Shown here: piece after piece, positions 41,838-53,662 of the stretch
How the letters are laid out: every line of letters starts with the position of its first letter
Position numbering within the stretch: the stretch's first letter is position 1
From: Fragum whitleyi
Taxonomy: Eukaryota; Mollusca; Bivalvia; Cardiida; Cardiidae
Direction: 5' to 3'
DNA length: 64,000 bases
Assembly (NCBI GenBank): GCA_948146395.1
Contig: OX411559.1
Location: forward strand, 38,136,715-38,200,714
Translations under genes and position numbers: made by a program
Notes under the pieces: generated by a model
The model's input: only the letters and a program-made list of their open reading frames with translations
Database searches by the model: none
What the model was told of the DNA's origin: nothing

Positions 41838-41940
41838 TAAAAAAAATCCCGTGTTCCGGGTGGGATTCGATCCCTGGACCTTTCCATACCAAAGTTTTCG
41901 TCCTAACCACTGGGCTACGGTCTCCGTGTAAAAGCACATG
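41838..41940 (-). repeat. tRNA-like SINE head, family D
   Basis: Minus strand: CCGTAGCCCAGTGGTTAGGA as A-box arm and CAGGGATCGAATCCCACC as B-box arm at tRNA spacing. Acceptor arms do not pair well, so a SINE head or tRNA pseudogene. Confidence 0.65.
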
Positions 41941-42009
41941 TGTCCAGTGACACTGGTGCGTTATGGGTAGCCGTATACAAAAATAAAATGACTGCTCCCG
42001 TAATATGAT

Positions 42010-42500
42010 GTGTGACGGCAAACCGTAACTTCAGGGCGTTATGGTAAGCCGTAACAAATCGCTTTATTCTGTGACGGATGACCGTAACGTATGTGTTTTA
42101 AAATGCAAACCCTTGCAACAGATTTTGCCGCGAACACGGTAGTAAAACCCGCGAACACAAGCCTTTTATGGATTTATATTAAAGGTGAAATATTTGTCTA
42201 GACATCTGTCGAGCTGGATTTTTAAAATTTGAATTCAAATGATGTTTAATCCAGGATTGAAAACGTACATTTTCCTCGATTTTTGACACATTATTGTCTT
42301 TTTATTTGCTTAAAATGCCCTGATTTGTATGTTCATGGGACAAGAAAGCTCTAAAAGAGAAATGTGATTGACATTCTTAGCAGTCAGAAACAATTTAGTT
42401 GAAATCGACTGATACAAAAGCTTTTTTTGTTAAAGTAGGTCAATTTTATGCATGTTACGGGTATCCATAACAGAATCGCGTTATGGATAGCCGAAAGTCC
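42010..42500. repeat. CCGTAAC/GTTACGG foldback
   Basis: The left part has CAAACCGTAACTTCAGGGCG, TTATGGTAAGCCGTAAC; the right part has GTTACGGGTATCCATAACAG and GTTATGGATAGCCGAAAGTC. Similar words near 34490-34735. Confidence 0.55.
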
Positions 42501-42770
42501 CCAGACTGATTGTGCGAATACTTAAGACATTTTGTAATATACAGCACTGACCCTTAATATAGACCTACTTGATAGTCCCCGTATACAGCCATATGTATTC
42601 CATTTGTGGAGGATCATATAAAGGGTTCTTTTGGACAAAGGGGACCCAATCATCGGAAAACACGGGAAAATGGATCTTACGGATTTTCGTTGAAGGTGTT
42701 GGTTAGTTTAAAATGTCAACTAATTATAATCGGATTTAAGAGAAACTTTAACAGCATGGTTGTAGGGTGA

Positions 42771-43140
42771 TACAGTTAGGAACATCGTGAAAACGACATA
42801 TTCCATTCTAAATTGTTCGATAGGCGCTCAAACGATTCTGAAACTCTCCATTTTTTTTAAAAAAAAATCGAAATACATGTAGTTCAAAAAGATAATCTTT
42901 TCATGTAAATTTATCAAATCTTTCTATCATCTTTTTGGCTTGTGTGTGTGTGTTTTAAAGTGTCTAATTTGTCCACGAAGACACTCAAACACAAAAGAGC
43001 GTAGATTTTCATGAAGGGAGATAAAAAAAAAATAGCGCTTATTTCATCCAATTGGACGAAATAAGCGATATTGTATTTACCTCCCGTTTATTTCAACCAA
43101 AACTCGCCTCTCCCAATCAATTTCACTCGGAAATCAAAGC
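42771..43140. mobile_element. Diverged P-MITE copy
   Basis: Starts TACAGTTAGGAACATCGTGA; palindromic centre AATAGCGCTTATTTCATCCA / TGGACGAAATAAGCGATATT; loses its right end. Confidence 0.7.
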
Positions 43141-43325
43141 CTCGTCATGATAAATTCTCTAAACCTCGACCAGAAAACATATATTTCAGCAATATCTCTT
43201 TTTCTGCCCTCCGACAACTCCTGTTAACACTGCTGGACTGTGTGTTAATTTCCGTTTATTTATCGTCGCTACCGTACATGCAGCATATATCCATATCAGC
43301 GAGGCCCCAGAAGAAGGTTTGTTAA

Positions 43326-43553
43326 TACGGGGGCTAGTGCAAGGATACATGACGAAACTACTGCTGAGATCCGTCTTGCATGGTTCTTTAATGAGCTCGG
43401 TGTAAAGCACCGTCTCACGGGACCTCGGTTTAACGTCTCATCCGAAATACGATTAGTTTGTTAGTGTACCAGCCCGGGAATCGAACCCATGCGATCGACC
43501 TTCAGTAGTTTTGACGTCCGACGCTCTACCGACTCAGCTAATCGAGCTGACAA
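43326..43553 (-). mobile_element. SINE B copy
   Basis: Minus strand: head GATTAGCTGAGTCGGTAGAG, B box GGGTTCGATTCCCGGGCT, body with GAGACGTTAAACC, CTCAGCAGTAGTTTCGTCAT and CCTTGCACTAGCCCCCGTAT. Confidence 0.92.
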
Positions 43554-43590
43554 CTGCTGGACTTTACGTGACAGGCTTTAATATACAATG

Positions 43591-44024
43591 TTCAGTTTAA
43601 TACATAGTGAAATTGACTGTCATTCCGATCAAAATCATTCAAAATCATTCACTCACCACCCCGTTCATTCATTTCAAACATTTACTATAGTCAAAAACTC
43701 TCCAAAATCATTTGAAAACATTTCAAAATGGTTCAAGACGTTAACATTGTATTCACATCGATCAAATTATTCTACGATTTGATTGGCGGATGTGGAATTT
43801 TAAGTAACTGCATGGGCCAAGAAGACACACAAACAATAAAGTACGAATTCTATCTTAAAAGGAAATTATTAATATCGCTTATTTTGTTCAGATTGAACAA
43901 AATTAGCGACATTGGAATGCCTCCCTTTAATTTCATTCAAAACTTGCTCAATGCTCTCTTCAATTCCATTTCAAAATCAATCAAAAATCATTCATCTTGT
44001 CATTTTCACGTTATTCTTAATGTA
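43591..44024. mobile_element. P-MITE copy, second subfamily
   Basis: Carries GACACACAAACAATAAAGTA and GATTTGATTGGCGGATGTGG (shared with 53356-53662 and 63318-63768) in place of the TTCTTGAAGAAAT block. Centre: CGCTTATTTTGTTCAGATTG. Confidence 0.88.
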
Positions 44025-44043
44025 GACGTCATTATGGTAATTT

Positions 44044-44330
44044 AGACTTCCTCGGTGGCCCAGTGGTGAATGCACTCGAACCGTGAATTTGAGGTCCGCG
44101 GTTCGAGCCCCACTGTCACCGGGGTGTGTTTATGGACAAAACACTTAATAGCAAGCCCCAGTTCACCTAGCTGTAGTATTGGGTGCAGTTGGTTTAAACC
44201 ACTGCCTCTCTCTCAGGGACGTGAAAATATCAGGATTGAGTGTTCGAGGGCGATTCTCTAACCTCAAGCTTTCGTCGCAATCGAACAAAAATGCATTAGT
44301 ATACAGTTTAGCATGGTAATGGTTGGGCAG
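44044..44330 (+). mobile_element. tRNA-derived SINE, family C
   Basis: Head GGTGGCCCAGTGGTGAATGC and GGTCCGCGGTTCGAGCCCCA fit A and B boxes; the GGTG...CACC ends pair. Body has AAAACACTTAATAGCAAGCC and CTCTCTCTCAGGGACGTG. Confidence 0.82.
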
Positions 44331-44419
44331 GGAACAACTTTAAATGTGTTTATTGGCATTTAAAAGAAATAGATAATAAGAAAAGAAGAATAACCCAATA
44401 TTGATTCTTTAGAATTATT

Positions 44420-44649
44420 TTAACCCTTTCCTGTTTTACAAAATTTTGGACCTGTTCAAATTTAAAGGTTTTGCAGACGAAAGTCAAAAGTGGATTTAAT
44501 TTGAAAAATAATCATTCAGTAGGGTGAAAAATAGTGTGGAAAAAGAAGAAATTGCTTGTCAGAAGCAATTTCTTCTTTTTTCACAATGTTATCTCAATCA
44601 TAAAATCACAGGCACGTAAAAAGCAGGCATTAAACAGCAAAGGGTTAAC
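44420..44649. mobile_element. TTAACCCTTTCCTGTTTTAC MITE, copy 1
   Basis: Inverted ends TTAACCCTTTCCTGTTTTAC and TTAAACAGCAAAGGGTTAA; internal hairpin AGAAGAAATTGCTTGTCAGA / AGCAATTTCTTCTTTT. Over 90 percent like the copy at 47459-47688 by eye. Confidence 0.92.
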
Positions 44650-46115
44650 TTGGATCGCCGCTTAGTCTCTGTGCAAATATATATTTGAATTGTCGATTTT
44701 GACTGTTTGCATTGGATACATTACAAATACATATATCGCCTGAGGTAGGCCTTAACCATAACTTCGTAAGTACAGTGAATATAGACTCGAGATACGATAT
44801 TTTAGTAAATCACCAGTAACGCAAATTGCATTATATGCTCTAATTATACTTAAACCAATCAATATATAATCCGATATAATCCTTTTTGTCAATCTTACCT
44901 TGAAATTCAGCCGACCACATAATTTTTTACTGATGAAATTTCGCCTTGATGCTAATTCGCAATGCGATTTAATTATTTCTCGCGTTTTTTTGTTTTTGTT
45001 GTTGTTAGGAAATAAATTTTGGTATTATTTATCTAAAATGACCTGGCACTCATTAACTTCCGCCAGTGCTCTAGTTTATCCGTAGCGAAAATTACGTTTA
45101 ACCGATTTATTCATACTATCTCACATTAGCTATATAAGTCTCTGTAGTACATTGGTTACAGACGCCTTCCCGAGACGCGTTCACTTGCCGGGTCGAGTTC
45201 GATACCCGACAGTGATACATCTTTTTTTTTTAATCCTTGTGATTATTATTAATTAATATATTTATACATTTTTTATTTTTTACATTAATCCTTTCAATTA
45301 TTCTTTCGTTATTTTTTTGTCAGTTGCAATTATTTTTTTTTTTTTACTCTCATATAATTCAATTTTGGTTGTTGCACAAACCAAGACTATTGTATTCTGA
45401 TCGCCAGAGAGAAAGATTTTCATACCCCAATGAAAATAAATTTAGTATTCAGAACACTTGCACTAAAAGTTAGTCGCATATAGAAATCTCGTTTGCTTTA
45501 TGATATTTTCTATGGTTTTTTTTTTTTGTTTTTTTTTTACATTCATAACGTAATAACGCTTAAAAGAGTTTCGATTAACGCAATGAAACCAAGTATAGGT
45601 TTTATTTCATATTTTTTCATACCGTCATAAATTGTTAAATGAACAAGGAAAAAAAAAAATACTTTTCAATTGTTCAGTTTGGCTTGCGATGTATTTTGAA
45701 CTACAAAACTAGATAAATAATTGTTATTGTTTCCATGTTTCTCTGTCACTATCTACAGTGATGAATGGACAGCATTTTTGCAATGAACAAATCTTTAAAA
45801 AAAAGTCTGACTGTCAGAATACAGAAAGCCTAATGCTACAATATTGTCTCAAAATAGGTAAAACAGTGTTACCGTAAAAAATGGAATCATAATTGATCAT
45901 GTCCCGGCTTGAACTTATGGCATTTCGGTATTGGGACAACAGCCATACCACCTGCGCTAAATTTCCGTATATGTGAGGAGATGTGAAACATTTTATTGGA
46001 CCTAAACTTCGCGAGTTTAAGTCTATATTAAGAAACATAACATCCGACTATCAATAGGGGTCAAAAGGAATATTTAATGAGTGCCAGGTCATTGTAGATC
46101 AATAATATACATATA
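44650..46115. other. AT-rich stretch with one tRNA-like remnant
   Basis: 45133-45215 (plus) has GTAGTACATTGGTTACAGAC and CGAGTTCGATACCC at tRNA spacing, a SINE head or tRNA pseudogene. Runs of T (45222-45232, 45339-45350, 45515-45537). Otherwise nothing coding. Confidence 0.45.
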
Positions 46116-46382
46116 TGCCAACTTATTTGTCACCCGAACGGGTCCCGATTTTGTTGTTTTTCAGCCGGGTCACAATTAGAAACCAGCTCATATGTTCCAG
46201 CTGACAATATGTTGCATACCGTTTTTTAAAATTAGCCCTCTTTGCGCGTGCACGTGCGCGAAAAACGGGTTTAATTTGAAAACGGTTTCCAACTTCTTGT
46301 CAGCCAGAAGATATAGCTGGTTCCTTTTTGTGGCCTTGCTGAAAAACGGGACCCTTTCAGGCGACAAAAATCTTGGCCCATT
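46116..46382. mobile_element. GGGCCAACTTATTTCTC foldback, diverged copy
   Basis: Same plan as 34198-34478: TGCCAACTTATTTGTCACCC left, CTTTCAGGCGACAAAAATCT right, AGCCGGGTCACAATTAG / TTTTTGTGGCCTTGCT arms and GCGCGTGCACGTGCGC at the centre. Confidence 0.85.
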
Positions 46383-46416
46383 AATGATTACATCCCAAAA
46401 AGCGGAACTGGTCTAA

Positions 46417-46745
46417 AACTGTAAATACGGCCTATGTAAGACTGGCGAACCTGTCTCAGTCTCTCGATATTGCCAGTATCGTTGATAACTGTAGATAGGA
46501 ACTGTAAATACGGTCTATGTTAGACTGGTGAACCTGTCTCAGTCTATCGATATTGCCAGTATCGTAGGGTACTGTAGATAGGAACTGTAAATACGGTCTA
46601 TGTTAGACTGGCTACCTGTCTCAATCTATCGATATTGCCAGTATCGTAGGGTACTGTAGATAGGAACTGTAAATACGGTCTTTGTTAGACTGGCGACCTG
46701 TCTCAATCTATCGATATTGCCAGTATCGTAGGGTACTGAAGATGG
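46417..46745. repeat. Four tandem units of 82 bp
   Basis: Each unit: AACTGTAAATACGGTCTATG, TTAGACTGG, CCTGTCTCAATCTATCGATA, TTGCCAGTATCGTAGGGTAC. Related inverted words occur at 54190-54330. A C-run follows at 46789. Confidence 0.9.
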
Positions 46746-46953
46746 CACTGGTGTATAAGTATGTATATCCATAGGGGTCCGAAATTACCCCCCCCCCCCC
46801 GCCCTTACCAACAAATATAACAATAATATAAACATCCTTTGAGATCCGAATTTACCCACCATGGGTCTATCTACATAGTTTATGCCAACTGGTCATCAGC
46901 TAGCCACTATCGCTACAATATCACAAAATTAATCCGGAGGGAATAGAATAAAC

Positions 46954-47075
46954 TTTTGATAAAAAACACTCGGTATTTCAATATTTCGGCAAAAATTGCC
47001 ATTTTCAAGAAAATCGAAACAAATGAAATTTTCTTGAAAAAGGCAATTTTTGCCGAAATATTTAAATACCTAGCA
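46954..47075. mobile_element. Deletion derivative of the 32621-32889 inverted element
   Basis: About 50-bp arms: AAAAACACTCGGTATTTCAA, TATTTCGGCAAAAATTGCC against GGCAATTTTTGCCGAAATAT; the inner 80 bp of each long arm is gone. Confidence 0.85.
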
Positions 47076-47168
47076 TACTCGCTACATTTTGACTGACGGT
47101 AACGTATATATGACCATCTCGGACTTTCATGAACGTTGGGGAAAAATATGACTATAGCTTCTTATTGT

Positions 47169-47400
47169 GTAGTTCGATCCTCGACGGCGGCACTCATTAT
47201 TTCCGACTATTTGTCTCTCACCAATGGGTTGATAATCGTAGACATAAGTGAAATAGCAGCTGGAGGCTAGGAAAGGATGAGGGGGTTGTACTGACTAGAT
47301 AAATACCAAGAAACGATTGTTAGGTGCTCCAGCCGCCACGATATAACTAAAAAAATGTAGAAAGCGGCGTAAAACTCCGTTCAATCATTCAATCAATTCT
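47169..47400 (+). mobile_element. SINE A copy, 5' truncated
   Basis: Starts at the B box (GTTCGATCCTCGACGGCGGC) and runs through the body to CCGTTCAATCATTCAATCAA. Confidence 0.88.
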
Positions 47401-47458
47401 TCTTGGGTAACATTAAAAAGTTTTCTATGAGTGACCGTGACATGGAAACTATACTGCT

Positions 47459-47688
47459 TTAACCCTTTCCTGTTTTACAAAATTTTGGACCTGTCCAAAT
47501 TCAAAGGTTTTGCAGACGAAAATTTAAAGTGCATTTAATTTGAAAAATAACCATTCAGAAGGGTAGAAAATAATGTGCAAAAAGAAGAAATTGCTTGTCA
47601 GAAGCAATTTCTTCTTTTTTCACAATGTTTTCTCAATCATAAAATCACAGGCACGTAAAAAGCAGGGATTAAACAGCAAAGGGTTAAG
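47459..47688. mobile_element. TTAACCCTTTCCTGTTTTAC MITE, copy 2
   Basis: Same ends and internal hairpin as 44420-44649, about 2.8 kb away, same orientation. Little divergence implies recent movement. Confidence 0.92.
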
Positions 47689-47937
47689 AAGCTGAAGTTA
47701 CCATGTTTTGATCGGTCATACATTCTATATAAAATGTTAACCTTTCGCCTGCTGTAAACGACAGTTGCACACAATGAGTTGACTGACAGTATAGATTTAA
47801 TTCAGCCCGTTCTGATTTTAGCCTTTGAACTGGAACTTTATCGTTGTAGGAAAATTTAAACTCCGACTGCTGATGGTGTCCTCAAAATTAAGATATTGTT
47901 ATGAAATACAATTTAAATTCAGCAGGATAAGACTTAT

Positions 47938-48366
47938 TCTTTAATGCTTTTTGGTGGTTTATTGAGAAATAACGGCAGATTATCACTTGATAATCTCACC
48001 GCAAAAGCAGTGAAATAATCAAAATTTTATACCCTGCTTTTGTGCATTTCACCCTATCTGACGTCATCTATGCGGGGCGAAATAAGTGACGTCACAATGA
48101 ACGTTGCATAGCAATCACGTGCAAAATGACGCGCTTTACGAAAACATGTCCTAGAAATTTCACATTTGTCTCATTTTTGCATTAAAGAAATAGAATAATC
48201 GTCTGTTTTTCGTGTAAGATCGATTAATATTTCATTACGTGAACAACAAAAGTTATATTTTCACTCGTTGCTCTGCCACTCGTGAAAAATATAGCTTTTG
48301 TTGTTCACTCAATGAAATATAGATCGACCTTGCACTGAAACAAACGATTATCCTCTATATATTGCC
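47938..48366. repeat. 430-bp repeat, second copy
   Basis: Partner of 30499-30925, with GGCAGATTATCACTTGATAA, CTGACGTCATCTATGCGGGG, CACTCGTTGCTCTGCCACTC and AACGATTATCCTCTATATAT. Confidence 0.85.
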
Positions 48367-48485
48367 GAATTTTGACCAAATATCTACGATAACCGTGTTT
48401 TGTCTATTCCTAAGACTATAATTATAAAATGAATGCTTGGTATAACAGTATTGGTTAATACGTCTGGTCTCTGAGGATGACTTCA

Positions 48486-48642
48486 AGTAGTGGACCCGTA
48501 ATAGTTCCGTGACGTTTCGAATGTAATGAACATTGACAGTGTAAGCCGAGGTTTCCCAATGATTTTCATTTGGAAACCTCGGTCAGCATTGTGAGAGTTC
48601 ATGAGTGCCGAAATGTTGCGGAACTTTAACGGTTCCTACCTT
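48486..48642. mobile_element. Foldback, partner of 26320-26474
   Basis: About 70-bp arms with centre CGAGGTTTCCCAATG / CATTTGGAAACCTCG, outer part GTGACGTTTCGAATG / CCGAAATGTTGCGGAAC. Confidence 0.8.
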
Positions 48643-48652
48643 AGATGCCCAC

Positions 48653-48740
48653 AGGGGCCCGAAATTACCCCACTACCACCATATAGACCAATAACATATT
48701 ATTGGTCTATATGGTGGTAGGGGACAATTTCTGGCCCCTA
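48653..48740. repeat. 40-bp-arm hairpin
   Basis: AGGGGCCCGAAATTACCCCA and CTACCACCATATAGACCAAT pair with ATTGGTCTATATGGTGGTAG and GGGGACAATTTCTGGCCCCT around a loop of about 8 nt. AGGGGTCCGAAATTACCCC at 46771 looks like half of another copy. Confidence 0.9.
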
Positions 48741-48992
48741 TGAAAGTGCACATTTTAATGAAGTTGTATATACACGGTATTGATCGCACATCGACGATTT
48801 GTTTCAAGGTCTGATCGTTTAGAAAAACGACTGCGAACTTGAACTCTATAGCAGTCAAGCTAATCCTCTAATCTAATATTGAAACATTTAAAGTCGACAC
48901 CCGGGCATTCGTCCAATTCTTGAGTTGGTTATACAATATATATACATGAACATATAATGTTAACTTTTATGCACTTGACATTATTGTACATT

Positions 48993-49428
48993 TACAGTTA
49001 ATAACAGCGTGAAATTATTTTCATCTCAATAAAAACCATTCTAAACCGCTCATTCAGCGTTCCGTCCGTTCATTCCATACAATCACTCAAAAAATTCCAA
49101 GACGCCCCAAAATGACTCAAACAGGTAAGATCAAAAACTACATGACAAAATACAGATAGAAAAAAAATCGCGATTTCACTGATTAATTGAATTGTAAGCG
49201 TTTCACTGTTTCGGGAAGAAATAGGAAGCTAATTATAAAACTTGAATGCATATTTCATTCAAGGGAGGCAATAGACATCGTTTTTTTGTTCATCCAGAAC
49301 AAAATTAGCGATATTGGATTGCCTCCCTTTAATTTCACTCAAAACTCAATCTTCGCACTCATTGAATTTCATTCCAAAAACCTTCTTAAATCATTCACTG
49401 TGTCAATTTCACGGTTTTCTTAACTGTA
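48993..49428. mobile_element. P-MITE copy
   Basis: TACAGTTAATAACAGCGTGA to CACGGTTTTCTTAACTGTA; centre GGGAGGCAATAGACATCG / AGCGATATTGGATTGCCTCC. Confidence 0.9.
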
Positions 49429-49664
49429 TTCCCAATGTGAGTGTAAGCATGGAGTACCCCCCCCCCCCCCCTCACCCACCCAACTCCATCCCCCATTCCC
49501 CGAAAGAGGGCGAGGGGTAAGGAAATATTACTCGTCACCTCAGCCACCAGTTACATTTCGGTAAATAGAATGGTTACCTTGGTTTAAAATTTTAGGAAAT
49601 TGTAGTCTGATGTCAACCGTTTGAGACCAAAATGTTACAAATGTTTCTCTATACAAACTGTACT
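49429..49664. other. C-run and spacer
   Basis: A run of Cs at 49458-49471 sits between two P-MITEs. Nothing coding. Confidence 0.5.
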
Positions 49665-50165
49665 TACAGTTAGTAACACTGTGAAATTGACAAGATGGAT
49701 GAATTTGGTATAATATGATAGGTATAATTTGTACTTACAGTTAGTAACACTGTGAAATTGACAAGATGGATGAATTTGGAATGTTTTTGGAATGGCATTG
49801 AATGAGTGTGTGGAGCGATTAATCAATAGAATTTAAGGGGGGAAATACATATCTGTAATTTTGTAGACGAAATTAGCAATATTTTATTACCTCCATCTAA
49901 AAAATCTACGCATTAGCTTTTTGTGAGGCCGAACGGCCCAATCAGATGCTTTGAAATCTGCGCAAGCCAATAAAATTATGAAATTATTTGAGAGTTTTGG
50001 ATGCAATGTTGATCTTTTTGAGTGAGCGATTTTGTAGTTTTTTTTCCATTTTTCTTTTTAATGATTACGGGGGGGGGGGTGTTAATGAGTTTTTAGAATT
50101 GATCATTTGAGCGCTGAATGAGCGATCTAGAATGGTTTTCATCTGGTAGAGTATTAATTCACTGT
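49665..50165. mobile_element. P-MITE copy with doubled left end
   Basis: The first 71 bp (TACAGTTAGTAACACTGTGA onward) is directly repeated at 49665 and 49736. A G-run (50070-50080) interrupts the right part; right end worn. Confidence 0.85.
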
Positions 50166-51735
50166 TTTTAAATGTACGATATTCTGCTCACTCCGTGATT
50201 AAAGACAAACGCATGCCGATTGATCTAGATCTTTTGAAGTGAAATATTCTAGAGCTAATGTGTAACTTTTTTTATTGAAAAAGAAGTGGTTTAAGAAAAT
50301 TTAGAGCCGTCTTCGAAAAAAAAAAATATATATATATAAATTTAAAACTTAAATGCTTACAGCTCAAACCTTGTAAGCACTAATAGGATTGCAGTGTAGT
50401 TACTACGTTAATCAAGATCACTTTGCTAGCAGAATATTCATATATACAAAATTACCATGTAGTAATCGAATGCACAGAAGGAAGGTCGGAACTAATCACC
50501 TGTCAAATTTAATTCTCATGTAAATTACCGTCGTACCACTTAAAAAATGCCAATATTACCAAGTCACTGGGTCAGGCCTAATTTGCATATTAGAGGTACT
50601 AAATTTGGAACTGATACAAAATTAAGTATGCGTAAACTTTGTTGGGTTATTGATAGGTATAATTTGTATAGTCAATAAAAAACAAACAAACAATGGAGGT
50701 TCTTAAAGAAAAAAAGAGGAGAAAAAAAGAGAGAGCGAAATGTATGTAACTATGAATGATGGAGTGGAATGGTGATTTTGTTACTATCATAGTTCAAGTA
50801 AAATTGCAATGGCGCAGTCGCAATTTGAACCAGAATGATTTTAAAGGGAAAACCTCTTGGATAATACTAAGGATTCATAGAGAATTAAATGTAAGTGTCT
50901 TGAAATATCAATGTTATCGGGTCGAGGTTTGGAGAATTTATCATGACGAGGCAAATAATTTCCCACAGCCAAGATCAGAAAACATTGGTATTTTAAGACA
51001 CTCACATGTTATTCTGTTTATCATGCAATCAATTTTAAACGGTTAATAATGATAAACCTTTTAAGATGATAATAAAAAAAGAAATGCATCTGGGAAAAGT
51101 ATATATGCAAATTGTTTCCAAAATTAGATTGTCTGATATTATATTATGTTATCAGACAGGTGATATCAGGTCAATACAGACTTCGTTGCAAGATAAAATG
51201 ATAATCATTGTGCTCGATCTGTAGACTAAGGCTCCTTCTTGTGTTCATTTCAAAAAGAATTAAATTTGTCGTATTCTAAGCACAGTTCGCAAAACCTGTT
51301 CGACCCCCCCCCCCCCCCCCTATTAAGTCGTCGAAACCCTAAAATCGTTCGCTGTTCCGCGTATCTACGATAATCTCTAGGTTATTCGGATGCAATTTTT
51401 TAACAAACTATTGACAAGAGATGTTTTTACGTCACTTATTCCCCATAAGAGCAGTTCTATGACACATACTGCGTCAATGAAAAGGCTACAACTGATAAAA
51501 AATAAAAAAATGATGAGCAGAGTTATGGTTCTCCTCAATGAGATCAATCGACATTTAAATTTTCATTGATTCTAGCTTGCATGTGACCAGGAAAAAATAA
51601 ATGAAGATGGAGGGGCTGTCGGATCGACCGACCGACAGATCGACCGGCCGAATAACCGACAACTGCAAAACAATATTTCTTCGAACGGGGGTATAATGAA
51701 ATAAGAATCGTAAGGACATGCGGACGTCGTATCCA
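50166..51735. other. AT-rich stretch, no gene seen
   Basis: Contains a TATATATATA run near 50328, a C-run at 51305-51320 and a GATCGACCGACCGACAG-like stretch near 51625. No exon supported. Confidence 0.5.
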
Positions 51736-51866
51736 GCCCTGCGTTCAGGATGAAAACGTTTGCGAAGCGCTTTCAAAATGATACCCCGCTTTGCACGTAT
51801 GTGCACGTGCAAAGCGGGGTATCATCTCAAAGCGCTCGCGAAACGCTTTTACCTCCTGAACACATG
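51736..51866. repeat. Complete foldback, GCGTTCAGGATGA family
   Basis: Best-preserved member: CCTGCGTTCAGGATG...GCGAAGCGCTTTCAAAATGA, ACCCCGCTTTGCACGT, a 4-nt loop region, then the complements back to TCCTGAACACATGG. About 55-bp arms. Confidence 0.88.
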
Positions 51867-52122
51867 GCAGATGGCGAGTCGTCAAGTCATCGTATGGTCA
51901 CATCATGGACTTTACCGTGCCATGTTTTGCTTGTACTTTTCGCAAATGATTCATTCAGAGGTACCCGCGCGGAACTAAACGGATATGCCTCGGTCTACTA
52001 TAGATCTGGGTAACTGATTTTAAGATTCTCGGGGGTGGGTAAAACAGACGATGGTAGCGCGATTGTCTTGTTTACGTGCAAAGCGGATTATAAATTGCAA
52101 ACAGTCTGTGCGGGTTTGTCAT

Positions 52123-52421
52123 GTCAGACCGATTAGCTCAGTCGGTAGAGCATCGGCCTTGGAAACATTAGAAGGTCGATCGCGTGGGTTCGATTCCCGG
52201 GCTGTCACACTAACTGTCTTTCGGAGGAGACGTTAAATCGAGGTCCCGTGAGACGATGAATTACACCAAGCACGTTTAAGAACCATGCCGGATCTCAGCA
52301 GTAGTTTCGTCATGTATCCTTGCACTAATCCCCCGTAACAACTACAAGTCTTCTAGGGGCGTTGCTCATATGTGCATGTGCTGTGGTAGCTAAGATAAAT
52401 AAACGTAAAAAAAAATAATAA
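52123..52421 (+). mobile_element. SINE B, full length
   Basis: tRNA-like head GATTAGCTCAGTCGGTAGAG and GTGGGTTCGATTCCCGGG, body TCGGAGGAGACGTTAAATCG, CTCAGCAGTAGTTTCGTCAT, and an A-rich (AATAAT)n tail near 52410. Best copy of three; the head has extra bases in the anticodon/variable region, so it is not a tRNA gene. Confidence 0.92.
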
Positions 52422-53355
52422 TAATTTGTCACACTAAACACAGGGCTAGAATAACGCATAATTATTGACAAATCTACAAATTTTTCCTGTGGAACTTGTA
52501 GCTGTTAGCCCAAAATCTCGATGGGAGGCCTTTGATGGACATATTTGGATATAAACAAACATATGAAATGTATATTATTATACACAAATATCCTTAAATG
52601 GCCAAATAGCTAATTTATGACCCGCAATGTTTTAGTATCACGAAAGCGTTTCTAAAATAAAACACTCCTGATTTTTGTTGAAGAGCTCAAGGGTCACTCA
52701 AAACTGGGTATATCTTCATTAACCCTTCAGTTTCGTATCTCGGAAGATAGACTAGAACCAGCCTGCAGATATGTGCAGATTCATCCGAATATCAGTTTAG
52801 CTGAGGACTTATCTTAAAAACTTACGATGGAGTGAAAATTTAAGTAGATTGTTGACTGGCGATCAAAGTACCGAAAATGCATCTTGCTCAAAGCTGTGTT
52901 CGTAACAGCAATATTTGCCGCCCTCTAATGCATTACAATAAAAAGGATATATTGTTTGAAGAGATATCGTAAAAAGCGGGGTTTGGTATTCGCTTTATTG
53001 GTCTAAAAACCGAGAAGTAAAGTAGGATGTTAAAGACAGTGTAGGTTGAATAACAAACAAACAAACAAACAACAAAAACAACAACAACACCCCTCCTCAA
53101 AAAAAAAATAAAAATGTTACGACTTTTTTAAGAACAGACGATTTTGACAAACTCGGCGGCAGAGGTGATTATCAGTATTTATTCTGGATTAAGACATGTC
53201 AATAGACAATGAAATTCATCCTCGATATCAAAATATATAGTCCAGATAAAATTTTCTTAAAATGAACTTAAAGCCCCCGGTTTTCTTACTTCCCTCCTCG
53301 TTTTGATTTATTTTGTTCTTTCGAGAGCATACATTTGATTAGTTACTTTTACACT
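52422..53355. other. AT-rich stretch, no gene seen
   Basis: Contains an (ACAA)n run at 53053-53090. No exon supported. Confidence 0.5.
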
Positions 53356-53662
53356 TATGCAGTTAAAAACATCGTGAAAATGACTGTCATTCCGATCAAA
53401 CTCATTCTAAATCATTCACTCAGCGCTCCATTCATTCATTCATTCATTCATTCATTCATTCATTCAAAATACTCACTCAAATTGATCAAAATTGCACCAA
53501 AATCATTTGGAAACATTTCGAAATCGTTCAAGACGATCAAAATCTAATTCAAATCGACCAAAAAATTCAGCGATTTCAAAGGCTGGTGTGGATTTGAAAG
53601 TGTCTGAATGGGCCACTAAGACACACAAACATTAAAGTACGATATTTTATTAAAGGGAATAA
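53356..53662. mobile_element. P-MITE fragment with CATT expansion
   Basis: TGCAGTTAAAAACATCGTGA left end; the usual CCATTCATTCATTCC has grown into eight to nine CATT units (53429-53465). Second subfamily (GACACACAAACATTAAAGTA). Right half missing. Confidence 0.85.

Noticed and set aside
52123..52210. tRNA gene with good A and B boxes
   Set aside because: Extra bases in the anticodon/variable part, weak acceptor stem, and a shared downstream body at 15732 and 43326 show it is a SINE head.
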